Shown here piece by piece: positions 55,929 to 64,000 of a DNA stretch of 64,000 bases. The stretch is from Botryosphaeria dothidea (taxonomy: Eukaryota; Ascomycota; Dothideomycetes; Botryosphaeriales; Botryosphaeriaceae): the NCBI GenBank assembly GCA_011503125.2, contig WWBZ02000001.1, positions 3,534,001-3,598,000 on the forward strand, given 5' to 3'. Under the pieces are notes generated by a model that was not told the DNA's origin, made no database searches, and saw only the letters and a list, made by a program, of their open reading frames with translations. A program made the translations under genes and the position numbers. The stretch's first letter is position 1. The number at the start of each line of letters is the position of its first letter.

Positions 55929-57599
55929 ATGAGCCTCGTCTCAAGCGCCGCCCTCACACCGCCGGCCCTCCGCAAGCTCGCCTCCGTCGCCACAACCTCC
56001 GCCATGAGCGTACGCTACGAGTCTGCTGCTCTCTCCACGCTCCGCCCTGACTGACGCCCGCCCAGGCCGAATACGTGCCCCCGCCCGGCCAATGGCCCGT
56101 CGATCCGCAGGAGGACGTCCCCATTGCCGACGACCGCATCTGGATTGACGGCTGCTTCGACTTCAGCCATCACGGTGCGCTCTCCCACCGCCGCCCCTGA
56201 GCGCACACGCAGTAACCCTCCACTCGCTCTAGGCCATGCCGGCGCCATGCTGCAGGCCCGCCAGCTCGGCAACGAGCTGCTCGTCGGCGTCCACTCCGAC
56301 GAGGCCATCCTCGAGAACAAGGGGCCCACCGTCATGACTTTGGCCGAACGGTCAGTCCGAACTCCGCTCCGCCCGCTGGCTCCGCTGACCTCGAGTCCAG
56401 CTGCGCTGCTGTGGACGCCTGTCGCTGGGCTACCAAGTCGATCCCCCACGCCCCGTACGTGACTTCGCTGCCCTGGATCTCCCATTACGGCTGCAAATAT
56501 GTCGTGCACGGCGATGATATCACATCGGATGCCTCAGGCGAGGACTGCTATCGCTTCGTGAAGGCTGCTGGCCGCTTCAAGATTGTCAAGCGCACGCCGG
56601 GAATCTCTACAACCGATCTGGTTGGACGCATGCTGCTGTGCACCAAGGGGCACTTCATCAAGAACTTGGAGAAAGTGCTGGCTGGTGGGGAAGGCAGCGG
56701 CAGCGACGAAGAGAAGAAGCGTACGGGAGAAGAGCTGAAGGAGAGGATAAAGGCTTATTCGACGGACCAATCTGGCCTGGCGCCCGGTAGTGAGGTTTGG
56801 GTTTGGCATGGTGACCAGAGCAACGCAGCAGAACCAAGTGAGACCGATGGCACAGGAAAATGCATTAAGATGGTCGATGGCACTGCTCCTCGGAAAGGCC
56901 AGCGCATTGTATACGTCGATGGTGGCTTTGACCTATTCTCGTCTGGGCACATTGAGTTCCTGCGGCAGGTGGCAACCCTCGAGGAAGAAGATGGCAAGAA
57001 ACGTGGATGGTACTCGCCTGAAGCTACCAAACAACGCGTCTCCGAGACTGGTTCGAATTACGGTCCTTACTACGTCGTTGCCGGTGTCCACGATGATGAG
57101 GTCATCAACCACTGGAAAGGGATCAACTATCCCATCATGAACATATTCGAGCGTGGCTTGTGTGTTCTACAGTGCAAGGTACTGGTTTTACTTGATATGA
57201 AAGGCCATTTGCTAAACTTGAGTTCAACAGTATATCCACTCTGTGGTCTTCTCCGCCCCTTTTACGCCCACAGCCGCGTTCTTGAACTCGCTACCCTACG
57301 GCACTCCTAACGTGGTTTATCATGGACCCACATATTTCATGCCATCCGTCGAAGATCCCTATGTGGACGCGAAGGAACTCGGAATTTACAGTGAAGTTCC
57401 TGCGCACGACTTCCAGCACGTCAATGCCGGTGAAATTGTTCAACGCATCATGGCTAGTCGCGCAATGTACGAAGAGCGTCAACGCAAGAAGGGGATTAAG
57501 GGAGCTGGCGAGGAAGCGATTAAGCTCAGAGAAGAGATGGAGAGAGAGGCCAATGCCAAAGCGGCGGAACGTGAAGCTAAGAGGCAGAAACAGTCGTAG
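55929..57599 (+). CDS. ect1: Ethanolamine-phosphate cytidylyltransferase
   Basis: Five exons (55929-56009, 56066-56174, 56233-56350, 56401-57178, 57231-57599) give 484 residues. Two cytidylyltransferase domains: the first has IDGCFDFSHHGHAGAMLQAR (HxGH) and HGDDITSDASGEDCY; the second has YVDGGFDLFSSGHIEFLRQV, where the first His of the HxGH motif is Ser. RTPGISTTDLVGRML (the RTxGIST signature) closes the first half. It makes CDP-ethanolamine from CTP and phosphoethanolamine in the Kennedy pathway for phosphatidylethanolamine. The loss of HxGH in the second domain suggests that only the first is fully catalytic. The N-terminal 27 residues are Ala/Ser-rich and may be a leader or simply disordered. 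Confidence 0.93.
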
Positions 57600-58316
57600 A
57601 GACCGACTGATTGTGCTTCCGGGGATAGAAAGAGCAAGATATGAAAGAGAAGGCTTCAACATGCCCATGGTCTAGGGAGCTAATGACGGTCGGGCGCAGA
57701 GGCAAAAGTTCAACATAATAGCAAGCTGTGATGCTTGTGGAAAAAGCAGTAAATGAGAATAACATTTCAGCGCTCACACAGAATCGATGCGACGTGGTTC
57801 GTGGATAATTCTCAGAGATGCCAGGACGGTCCAGCCCAGTCTTATTACTGTGATTTACAGGGTCTCCAGTGTTTATGAGTCGATGTTGGAGACTCACGAT
57901 ACAGGGCAGGTATGTCCGTACAGCCAGATCCGCGTTGGGAATATAATCCCGACTGCCGATGTCGGAAAACTCGGCCGGTCTTCTCACCGGTGCTGCCGAA
58001 ACGCACCGCGCGCCTCCCCGCAAATTCGAGCAAGTGCAGACGCCGCTCGCCGACGTCACCCGTCTCCGCCGCCACCCCGCGATCCACCAAAGCTCCCCGG
58101 CCGGCAATTGACGATACTCGGTGGCTTGAGCTTCGTGGTGTAGCTTCCATGGCGGAATCAACTTTCCGTCAATTGGAGCTGTTGGAAGCTTGCACCGATG
58201 CCTCTTAACGCTCTGACTCCCAGTATGCCTTGATGAGTCTTTGAATTGAATCTTTCACGCGCTTCTATCTTCTCTCCATTCGACCTCACATCTTTTGGTA
58301 CCTACAGTTTTCCACC
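57600..58316. other. Intergenic, ect1 3' region and dehydrogenase promoter
   Basis: A 717-bp tandem spacer. A minus-strand open frame around 57600-58160 is probably chance in GC-rich DNA. No cytochrome b5 exon (no HPGG motif) is found here. Confidence 0.5.
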
Positions 58317-59766
58317 ATGGCGGACCCAAAGCAGCTACCATACCGGATAGAGGACCTGGAGGCACAGCTCAACATCACGCCCTCGCACCCACCAGACGCC
58401 AAGCAAGGGTTCGTGAAGCCGCCGCCTACGGCGACGCAGGAGCTCCAGACGCACGCAAAACCGCCGTTGGACACTCTGCTTAACGCATATGACTTCGAGT
58501 CGGTGGCCTCGCACACGCTGGCACAGAAGACGTGGGCGTTTTACTCGAGCGCGGCCACGGACGAGATCACGCGCGATGCCAACAAGAGCAGCTTCGACCG
58601 CATCTGGTGGCGGCCGCGCGTGCTGCGTGACGTTGCGAGTGTGGACACGCGCACCCGCATCCTGGGCTGCGACGTACAGGTGCCGCTGTTCGTGAGTCCT
58701 GCGGCGATGGCGAGGCTGGTGCATCCGGAGGGCGAGAAGGCGTTGGCGGCGGCGTGTGGGAGCAAGGGCGTGGCGCAGACGGTGAGTTTTCCTGCGGTCC
58801 TCAATGAGACGATTAGAGACATTGGGTGGAGAGAGAATAATAGCAGACGGACTGACGGATGCACTTCAGATCTCGACAAATGCTTCTTACCCCGTCGACC
58901 AGATCCTACCGAATGCCCCGGCCGGCCACCCGTTCTTCTTCCAGCTCTACGTCAACAGGGACCGCCGCGCGTCAGAGCGTCTACTCGCCTCTCTGCCAAA
59001 AGGAATAAAGGCTATTTTCGTCACCGTCGACGCTCCCGTGCCGGGCAAGCGCGAAGCCGACGAACGCGTGCGCGCCGACGAGAGCCTCTCGGCGCCAATG
59101 ACCGGCGCCAAGGCGCTCAACGACAAGAAGGGCGGCGGCCTCGGTCGCATCATGGGGTCCTACATTGACGCGAGCCTGTCGTGGGAGGACCTGCGGTGGC
59201 TGCGGAGCGTGACCGACCTCCCCATCGTGCTCAAGGGCATCCAGGGTGCTGCCGACGCGCGGCTGGCGGCAGAGGCGGGCGTGCAAGGTATTGTGCTGAG
59301 CAACCATGGCGGCAGGAGCTTGGATACTAGTCCGCCAGCTGTGTTGATCTTGCTCGAGCTGCAGAAGTGCGCGCCCGAGGTGTTTGATAAGTTGGAGGTG
59401 TACGTCGATGGCGGTATCAGGCGTGGCACGGATATTCTGAAGTGCTTGTGCTTGGGTGCTACGGCGGTGGGCATGGCAAGGCACTTCCTGTATGCGCTGA
59501 ACTATGGCAGGGATGGTGTGGAGCATTTCATCGATGGTGAGTACTTTCCCCTAAACGTTCTTGGGTATCTTTATTAACAAGTGGTTGCAGTGATGCGCGA
59601 CGAGCTCGAGACGTCGATGAAGTTGCTTGGTATTACGGATTTGAGCCAGGTACATCCAGGCTTGGTGAATACGTTGGATGTTGACCATCTGATACCCACG
59701 ACGATTGATCACCCGTATGCGAAGTGGTCGCCGAAGTCCCGCGCTTTCCCAAAGGCGCGGTTGTAG
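58317..59766 (+). CDS. FMN-dependent alpha-hydroxy-acid dehydrogenase, no cytochrome b5 domain
   Basis: Exons 58317-58781, 58870-59536 and 59591-59766 give 435 residues. The barrel matches flavocytochrome b2/glycolate oxidase: LDTLLNAYDFESVASHTLAQ, ITRDANKSSFDRIWWRPRVL, FFFQLYVNRDR (Tyr), FVTVDAPVPGKREADERVR (Asp), LPIVLKGIQ (Lys), GIVLSNHGGRSLDTSPPAV (catalytic His and Arg) and VYVDGGIRRGTDILKCLCLG. It oxidises an L-2-hydroxy acid such as lactate to the 2-oxo acid with FMN. Unlike L-lactate cytochrome c oxidoreductase it has no N-terminal heme domain or evident mitochondrial presequence. The first Tyr of the YYSSG motif is Phe (WAFYSSA). Substrate is unproven. Confidence 0.9.
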
Positions 59767-61470
59767 AGTTTCATTTTCCGGATAGACGGCGCCATATAGA
59801 TTGTAGAAGGAAAAGAAGTGCTGGTATTATTAGAGTAATGAGAATAGAGAATACAGTAATTCAAGAGTAGCCGGTGGCGCTGGCGTTGGTGATCTATCTT
59901 TTTTGGAAAAGTTGCTATTCAATCACGGAGATAGTCCGAAACTTCTACATGTCCTTACAACCTGAAGTAACGACAGGTACGTCTCGATATTTTATCACAT
60001 GCTACCAAGGTAAGCTGTCGGGTGATTGAACAAGCCTATTCTTCTTTCCCCGCCCTTCAATCATTGTTGTCCTTGTTGTGCTTCTTCAATGCTCAAGATT
60101 CCCCAGAGTTCCTCAAGATCAGTCGCGCCTGTTTTACTTTTTCGATTCTCTCCGCTCGTTTCAAACTACTCATCATCATCTCGCCCGCTCATCTTGGGCA
60201 TCCAGATCTGATGGTGTGCATCTCGAGCAAAGCTCGTTGAGTAAAACATATGAACATGACCATCTTGTATTCCTCTTTGCGCATACTCACCAATTAGATC
60301 TGGTCCTCGGAGGGCGGCGGAGCGAGGCGAAATACGAGAAAGCGCGATTTCTGCAAGTCTTTGAAATACCGGCTTTGTGCAGGTACGACGGCATTGCTCG
60401 GCATTGACTATGGAGTGTTTTACCTTCTCCTGAAACAGCAACGCTCTGAGGTTTCTCTTCCGCGGATCGAGCTCATACAACGCAGCATCGACTCACGTGC
60501 AGAAGCCGTGTACTTCTCCGGCAAGCAGGGCGCAGCAAATGACATTAGGCTTCGACACCGCCTGAGCTAAATTTAATCAACGCCTACAGCCACTAACCTA
60601 CGCGTAGACTAATGCGACGTTGAAATTACTGGAAGCGGACTAGACGCCAAACATACATCGTCGCCCATTAGCCGGGTCTGCCAGGCCCCAGCTACCTTAA
60701 CCTTTGCCAACTTTTAATGAAACCGCTCAGCCCGCCCGTTACGCCATCTCGACCTGACGAGAACAAGAGGCCAAGTTCCCACGCCACAGCCGAGGCCAGG
60801 CGAGCAACGTCAGTCTCCAAGATGGCCGACCGCAGCCGGACTGGCCGGCCAAGCGGTGTTTCCGCTCGGCGCGGACGCGTACAGCGCAGAGTTTAATTAT
60901 GTAAGTTGCCCTCTCCCCGCAATCAGCCGTCGCGAAGCCACGCTTGGCTCCTTCCCGCATGCCATCATCGTCTTCTTGTCTGTCTTGTGTCACGTTGTTT
61001 TGTTTCTTGGACGCACATCTCTCCAAGGTACGCAGAGACATTCTCTAACGGTCGGCTCGTAGCTAAGCCCTGAGCACTGATGAGTACGCAATTCCGGCCA
61101 TGATTCGCGAAACCTGTGTTGGGCGTCACTCGTCGTCGTCCTCGTTCTTGTCGTGGGTAGGCCACCCACTCACAGCCTCGATCTGATCGTCTCCCGTGGA
61201 GACATGGTCAACGTGGGAAAGCCTGTGGCCTCTGGATGGCGATGAAATGTTGCCAGGAACAGAGTCAAGATGTGTTGAGCGCCAGGTATATAAGTCCGTC
61301 CGTTCACGCCTCAAAGTGGTCCTGAGCATCAGGTCAATCCACTGCAAACTATCAACACAAGCATACCAAGAAACATCATTCGAACCTCACAAACTCGTCA
61401 TACCTTGATCTTTTCTCTGTCTCCTTGAGTTCTTACTTCAGCATTTTCTTTGCAAGTAACTGCCATCACA
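59767..61470. other. Intergenic, promoter of the Kex2-repeat gene
   Basis: 1.7 kb with no supported gene. The last ~180 bases carry a TATA box and a CAA/CATCA-rich leader typical of strongly expressed secreted-protein genes. Confidence 0.55.
61287..61294 (+). promoter_or_regulatory. TATA box of the Kex2-repeat precursor gene
   Basis: TATATAAG 177 bases upstream of the ATG at 61471, leaving room for a leader of roughly 140-150 nt. Confidence 0.55.
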
Positions 61471-62583
61471 ATGCGCTTCACCACGACCACCAACATCCTC
61501 CTCGCCACGGCCCTCGTCCGCGGTGCTGCCATTCCGGCCAACCCCAACAATGTCAACACCAACGGCCAAAATGTTCCTCAGGGCTTCGATGACAGCCGGT
61601 TCGCACCGGGCCCTGGTACTATCAACAACAACAATAACAACCCCTTCGGCCTCTCCTGGGGCCAGGGTGGCCGCGGCCGCTTCGGCAACGACTTCGACGA
61701 CGACCAGTTCGACGACCAGTTGGACGACGACGACGACGACGACGACGGCTTCGACGACCGCCGCCGCTTCCGCATCAAGGTGCGCGACACCCTCAAGAAG
61801 CGCATCGACGCCGACGACACGCCGCAGGCGATCGCGGCCGACCTGGAGGACGAGCGCCTCGATGACGAGGAGGATCGCCGTGAGGATGAGCTCGAGAGGC
61901 AGCAATTCGAGCGCCTGAGGCAGGGCCAGAACCAGCATGCCAGGAAGCGTGATGAGGACGACACTCCCGAGGAGCGCGCTCGCGAGGCGGAGGAGGACCG
62001 GCTCGACGATCTGCAGGATGCGGAAGAGGACCGGCTCGAGCGCGAGAGGAAGGCGCAGCGCCTGGAGCGCCTCCGCCAGGGCCGGCCCGCCGGGAAGCGC
62101 GACAAGGACGACTCGCCGCAGGAGATTGAGCGCGAGCGGCAGGAGGACCTCCTCGATGACCAGCAGGATGCTGAGGAGGACAGGCTCGAGCGCGAGTTCC
62201 GCGAGCGCTTCCGCCAGGGTCAGGGTCGCGGCCAGGGCGGCCACCAGTCCGCCAAGAAGCGCGACGAGGATGATACCCCCGCTGAGATTGAGCGCGAGCG
62301 TCAGGAGGACCTTCTTGATGACCAGCAGGATGCTGAGGAGGACCGTCTGGAGCGTGAGTTCTTCGACCGCCTTCGCCAGGGCCGCCAGGGCCAGCGTCAG
62401 GGAAGCAACAATGGCGCACCCGCCAAGAAGATGAAGGGCAGGCGCTTCGACATTAGCAACGCGTTTGATGATGCTGGCAACGCTTTCGAGAATGCCCGCA
62501 GCCAGGTCGATGAGCATGCGGACAATGCCGAGGACTCATTCCGCCAGCTGTTCCCCGGCAGGAAGATGCGCCGTGGATACTAA
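61471..62583 (+). CDS. Secreted Kex2-processed repeat protein (KEP) precursor
   Basis: One exon of 370 residues. Signal peptide MRFTTTTNILLATALVRGAA, cut near AIPAN. An Asn/Gly-rich spacer and a run of Asp (~76-96) follow. Lys-Arg Kex2 sites at 110-111, 159-160, 209-210 and 263-264, and RR at 324-325, divide the rest into units of 49, 50, 54 and ~61 residues plus a 45-residue tail. After each KR comes [ID]xDD[TS]P (IDADDTP, DEDDTP, DKDDSP, DEDDTP), then an acidic/Arg helix (QEDLLDDQQDAEEDRLER in units 3 and 4). The tail FDISNAFDDAGNAFENARSQ ends GRKMRRGY. No cysteine anywhere. Fungal KEPs yield pheromones, RiPP cores or surface peptides; which applies here is unknown. Confidence 0.85.
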   Translation: MRFTTTTNILLATALVRGAAIPANPNNVNTNGQNVPQGFDDSRFAPGPGTINNNNNNPFGLSWGQGGRGRFGNDFDDDQFDDQLDDDDDDDDGFDDRRRFRIKVRDTLKKRIDADDTPQAIAADLEDERLDDEEDRREDELERQQFERLRQGQNQHARKRDEDDTPEERAREAEEDRLDDLQDAEEDRLERERKAQRLERLRQGRPAGKRDKDDSPQEIERERQEDLLDDQQDAEEDRLEREFRERFRQGQGRGQGGHQSAKKRDEDDTPAEIERERQEDLLDDQQDAEEDRLEREFFDRLRQGRQGQRQGSNNGAPAKKMKGRRFDISNAFDDAGNAFENARSQVDEHADNAEDSFRQLFPGRKMRRGY

Positions 62584-63466
62584 ATTGTATTGCACATCTG
62601 ATGGCAATTTGTGAAGCACGGGTTTGATAAGGCAGTATATCCTGGAGGCTGGCGATGGGAAGTTTGGAGGGAATCTTGGGTTCTGCGGCTCCCCTGATGG
62701 CAATGTCCCCTCTTTTTACGAGCTATGCCGGCGTTTCCTTTTTCTTTTTCGGATCAAGCAGATTGCGGATAGGTTTCCTCAACACTTAATAAATCTTTCG
62801 ACAGATTATTGACTGAAAAATCATGGTCCTTTGTGCGGTACGCAAGAGTTCGAAAATCGTGCGGACGCAAGTGTATTGCCGCTTACCAGAATACGACAGG
62901 CCGCTTCGGACTTCGGACCCATCGTGTCGAAGTCCATGAGGTTAGCTTTTTCTATAATTGTTCCCGCTTTGGATAATGTAAAAGGGAAGCCATAAGACCC
63001 GATTTCTCCTGCTTTCAAATGCATGCATGTCAGCTTTCGCTAAGCTACAATAGCCGGGGGCTTGAAGTTAGTTGAATTTGCAAGATTCTGTACGGTTTGC
63101 ATATGGCAAGTCCGTATGAGGAGTTTACATGCATCTAAGGCGCGTGGGAAAATGTTCAGCAAGCTGCCCAAAATCGTGTAAAGATGTCAATCATTCAACT
63201 CTGCCTACTTGAGTAAGTCAAAACGCCAATTTCCCCATACACCCTTACAGCGCCTCCAACAACTTGAAGTCCTCTGTTAAATGGAAAACGAAGCCATACC
63301 AGAGCAGAAGTGACATGAACAGGCAAAGAGCAAAGGCGGCTAGGGAACCCCTCACAGAAAAAGAACAGTAAAAGACCGCGCAAAACAACGGTTGGGCGCC
63401 TTGGCTACAAATGGAAAAAGCAGGGACATGCCAACAACCCTAGATTTTGCATGCAATCACCCCCAG
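62584..63466. other. Intergenic with a decayed repeat copy
   Basis: An 883-bp shared 3' region of convergent genes. A half-copy of the ~86-bp element is recognisable at about 62845-62878; otherwise nothing is supported. Confidence 0.5.
62845..62895. repeat. Probable decayed copy of the 86-bp TIR element (copy E)
   Basis: In reverse orientation relative to copy C, GAGTTCGAAAATCG then CGGACGCAAGTGT matches the arm and the adjoining interior of copy C, including 13 identical bases in a row. The opposite arm is not clearly preserved. Confidence 0.35.
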
Positions 63467-64000
63467 CTATACCGGCCCAAGCGTCGCCACAGCGATGAAG
63501 CTTCTGCCCGGTCCATAGGTGCCGACAACTTGCTTGTACCCGGGAACACACTCAGAGACGAGCGTGGTGATGAGATCGGTTGGGCGGACAGCAGTTGCGA
63601 GAGTCGTTGTGACGGAAAGCGTCGGCACAGACACGCTGGGCACGGGCGGCAAGGATATTGAAACGCTTGGCAACGAAAGAGAAGAGGGGGATACGCTAGG
63701 TAGAACGGAAATGGTCAAGGATGGGAGAGTTGAAGATGGCGCAGATATGCTGAAAGATGGAAGGGATAAAGAAGGAGATAGAGTAATACTAGGGATGGAA
63801 ATTGAAGGTAACGTGGCGCTTGGAATGGACGAAGAGGGTAAAGTGATGCTGGGAATAGAAATAGAAGGGATTGTCGCAGACGGGAGCGAGATAGAAGGCA
63901 GAGTAGGGTTCGCGATAGACAAAGAGGGTAGAGGGATGCTGGAAATAGAAATAGAAGGTAATGTTATAGACGCGACAGTTGGGAGAGAAACCGAGGGCAG
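63467..64000 (-). CDS. Ser/Pro/Ile pentapeptide-repeat protein, 5'-partial
   Basis: The frame is open to the right edge, so the start lies outside the window; 177 residues and the stop at 63467 are present. Almost all of it is a five-residue repeat of the form S-x-[ST]-[IL]-P (SISLP SATIP SISIP SITLP), turning to SLPSVSISLPP. The last ~45 residues are different: TLATAVRPTDLITTLVSECV, PGYKQVVGTYGPGRSFIAVA. Only one cysteine is visible. Such low-complexity Ser/Pro arrays are typical of wall-linked or adhesin-like proteins, but no signal peptide or GPI tail can be judged: the C-terminus is not hydrophobic enough for a GPI signal. Confidence 0.6.
   Translation of the reverse strand: MPSVSLPTVASITLPSISISSIPLPSLSIANPTLPSISLPSATIPSISIPSITLPSSSIPSATLPSISIPSITLSPSLSLPSFSISAPSSTLPSLTISVLPSVSPSSLSLPSVSISLPPVPSVSVPTLSVTTTLATAVRPTDLITTLVSECVPGYKQVVGTYGPGRSFIAVATLGPV

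Noticed and set aside
57577..58161. 194-codon minus-strand frame between ect1 and the FMN dehydrogenase
   Set aside because: Begins without ATG in the longest form and resembles no family; region is better explained as promoter and 3' UTR.
1..64000. CRISPR arrays, rRNA, bacterial operons, riboswitches, intact transposons
   Set aside because: None seen; spliced genes and protein families show a fungal nuclear genome, and no transposase or reverse-transcriptase motif was found.

Overview
The window is nuclear DNA of a filamentous ascomycete (Pezizomycotina, probably Dothideomycetes; the class is an inference). Most genes carry several 45-150 nt GT-AG introns with CTGAC/CTAAC-like branch sites. 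Gene families typical of this group are present: DUF1857, fungal mS23/Rsm25, MIC12, DIE2/ALG10, Aco2-type aconitase and GPI-anchored Ser-rich wall proteins. There are no operons, no rRNA and no convincing tRNA. Exon structures were rebuilt by hand and checked for reading phase, so most multi-exon models close exactly in frame.

Layout. 0-5 kb: a 5'-open acidic SANT-like protein and an NCBP3-like cap-binding protein with six ELFP/ELFS motifs. 5-13 kb: a DUF1857 protein, a 7-exon MFS anion permease and a 1018-aa F-box/zinc-finger protein. 13.9-19 kb: TatD nuclease, the mitoribosomal protein mS23 (Rsm25) and a PPR protein divergent from it. 19.4-26.8 kb: a minimal RecQ helicase, then bL17m divergent from GINS Psf2, then ribosomal eL31. 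27.6-33 kb: a CHY/RING E3 ligase (Pirh2-like), Lto1, and a small GPI-anchored protein. 34-43 kb: cytochrome c peroxidase, Aco2-type aconitase and cytosolic MetRS. 44-46 kb: a 7-exon secreted Ala/Gln/Glu-rich repeat protein. 48-53 kb: ALG10 glucosyltransferase divergent from MICOS subunit Mic12, then a steroid 5-alpha-reductase family enzyme. 53-60 kb: a conserved fungal protein, CTP:phosphoethanolamine cytidylyltransferase and an FMN-dependent alpha-hydroxy-acid dehydrogenase without a cytochrome b5 domain. 61.4-62.6 kb: a secreted precursor with repeated units separated by Kex2 sites. The right edge holds part of a Ser/Pro/Ile pentapeptide-repeat protein.

The genes are mostly independent housekeeping functions. 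A mitochondrial theme recurs (mS23, PPR, bL17m, Ccp1, Aco2, Mic12, possibly TatD). Two features look least described. One is a dispersed ~86-bp element with ~28-bp terminal inverted repeats, present in three full copies plus one collapsed and one decayed copy. The other is a pair of secreted repeat-protein precursors (44.1-45.8 kb and 61.5-62.6 kb) that share an almost identical signal peptide and TATA-box promoters, one of them punctuated by Lys-Arg sites every ~50 residues.
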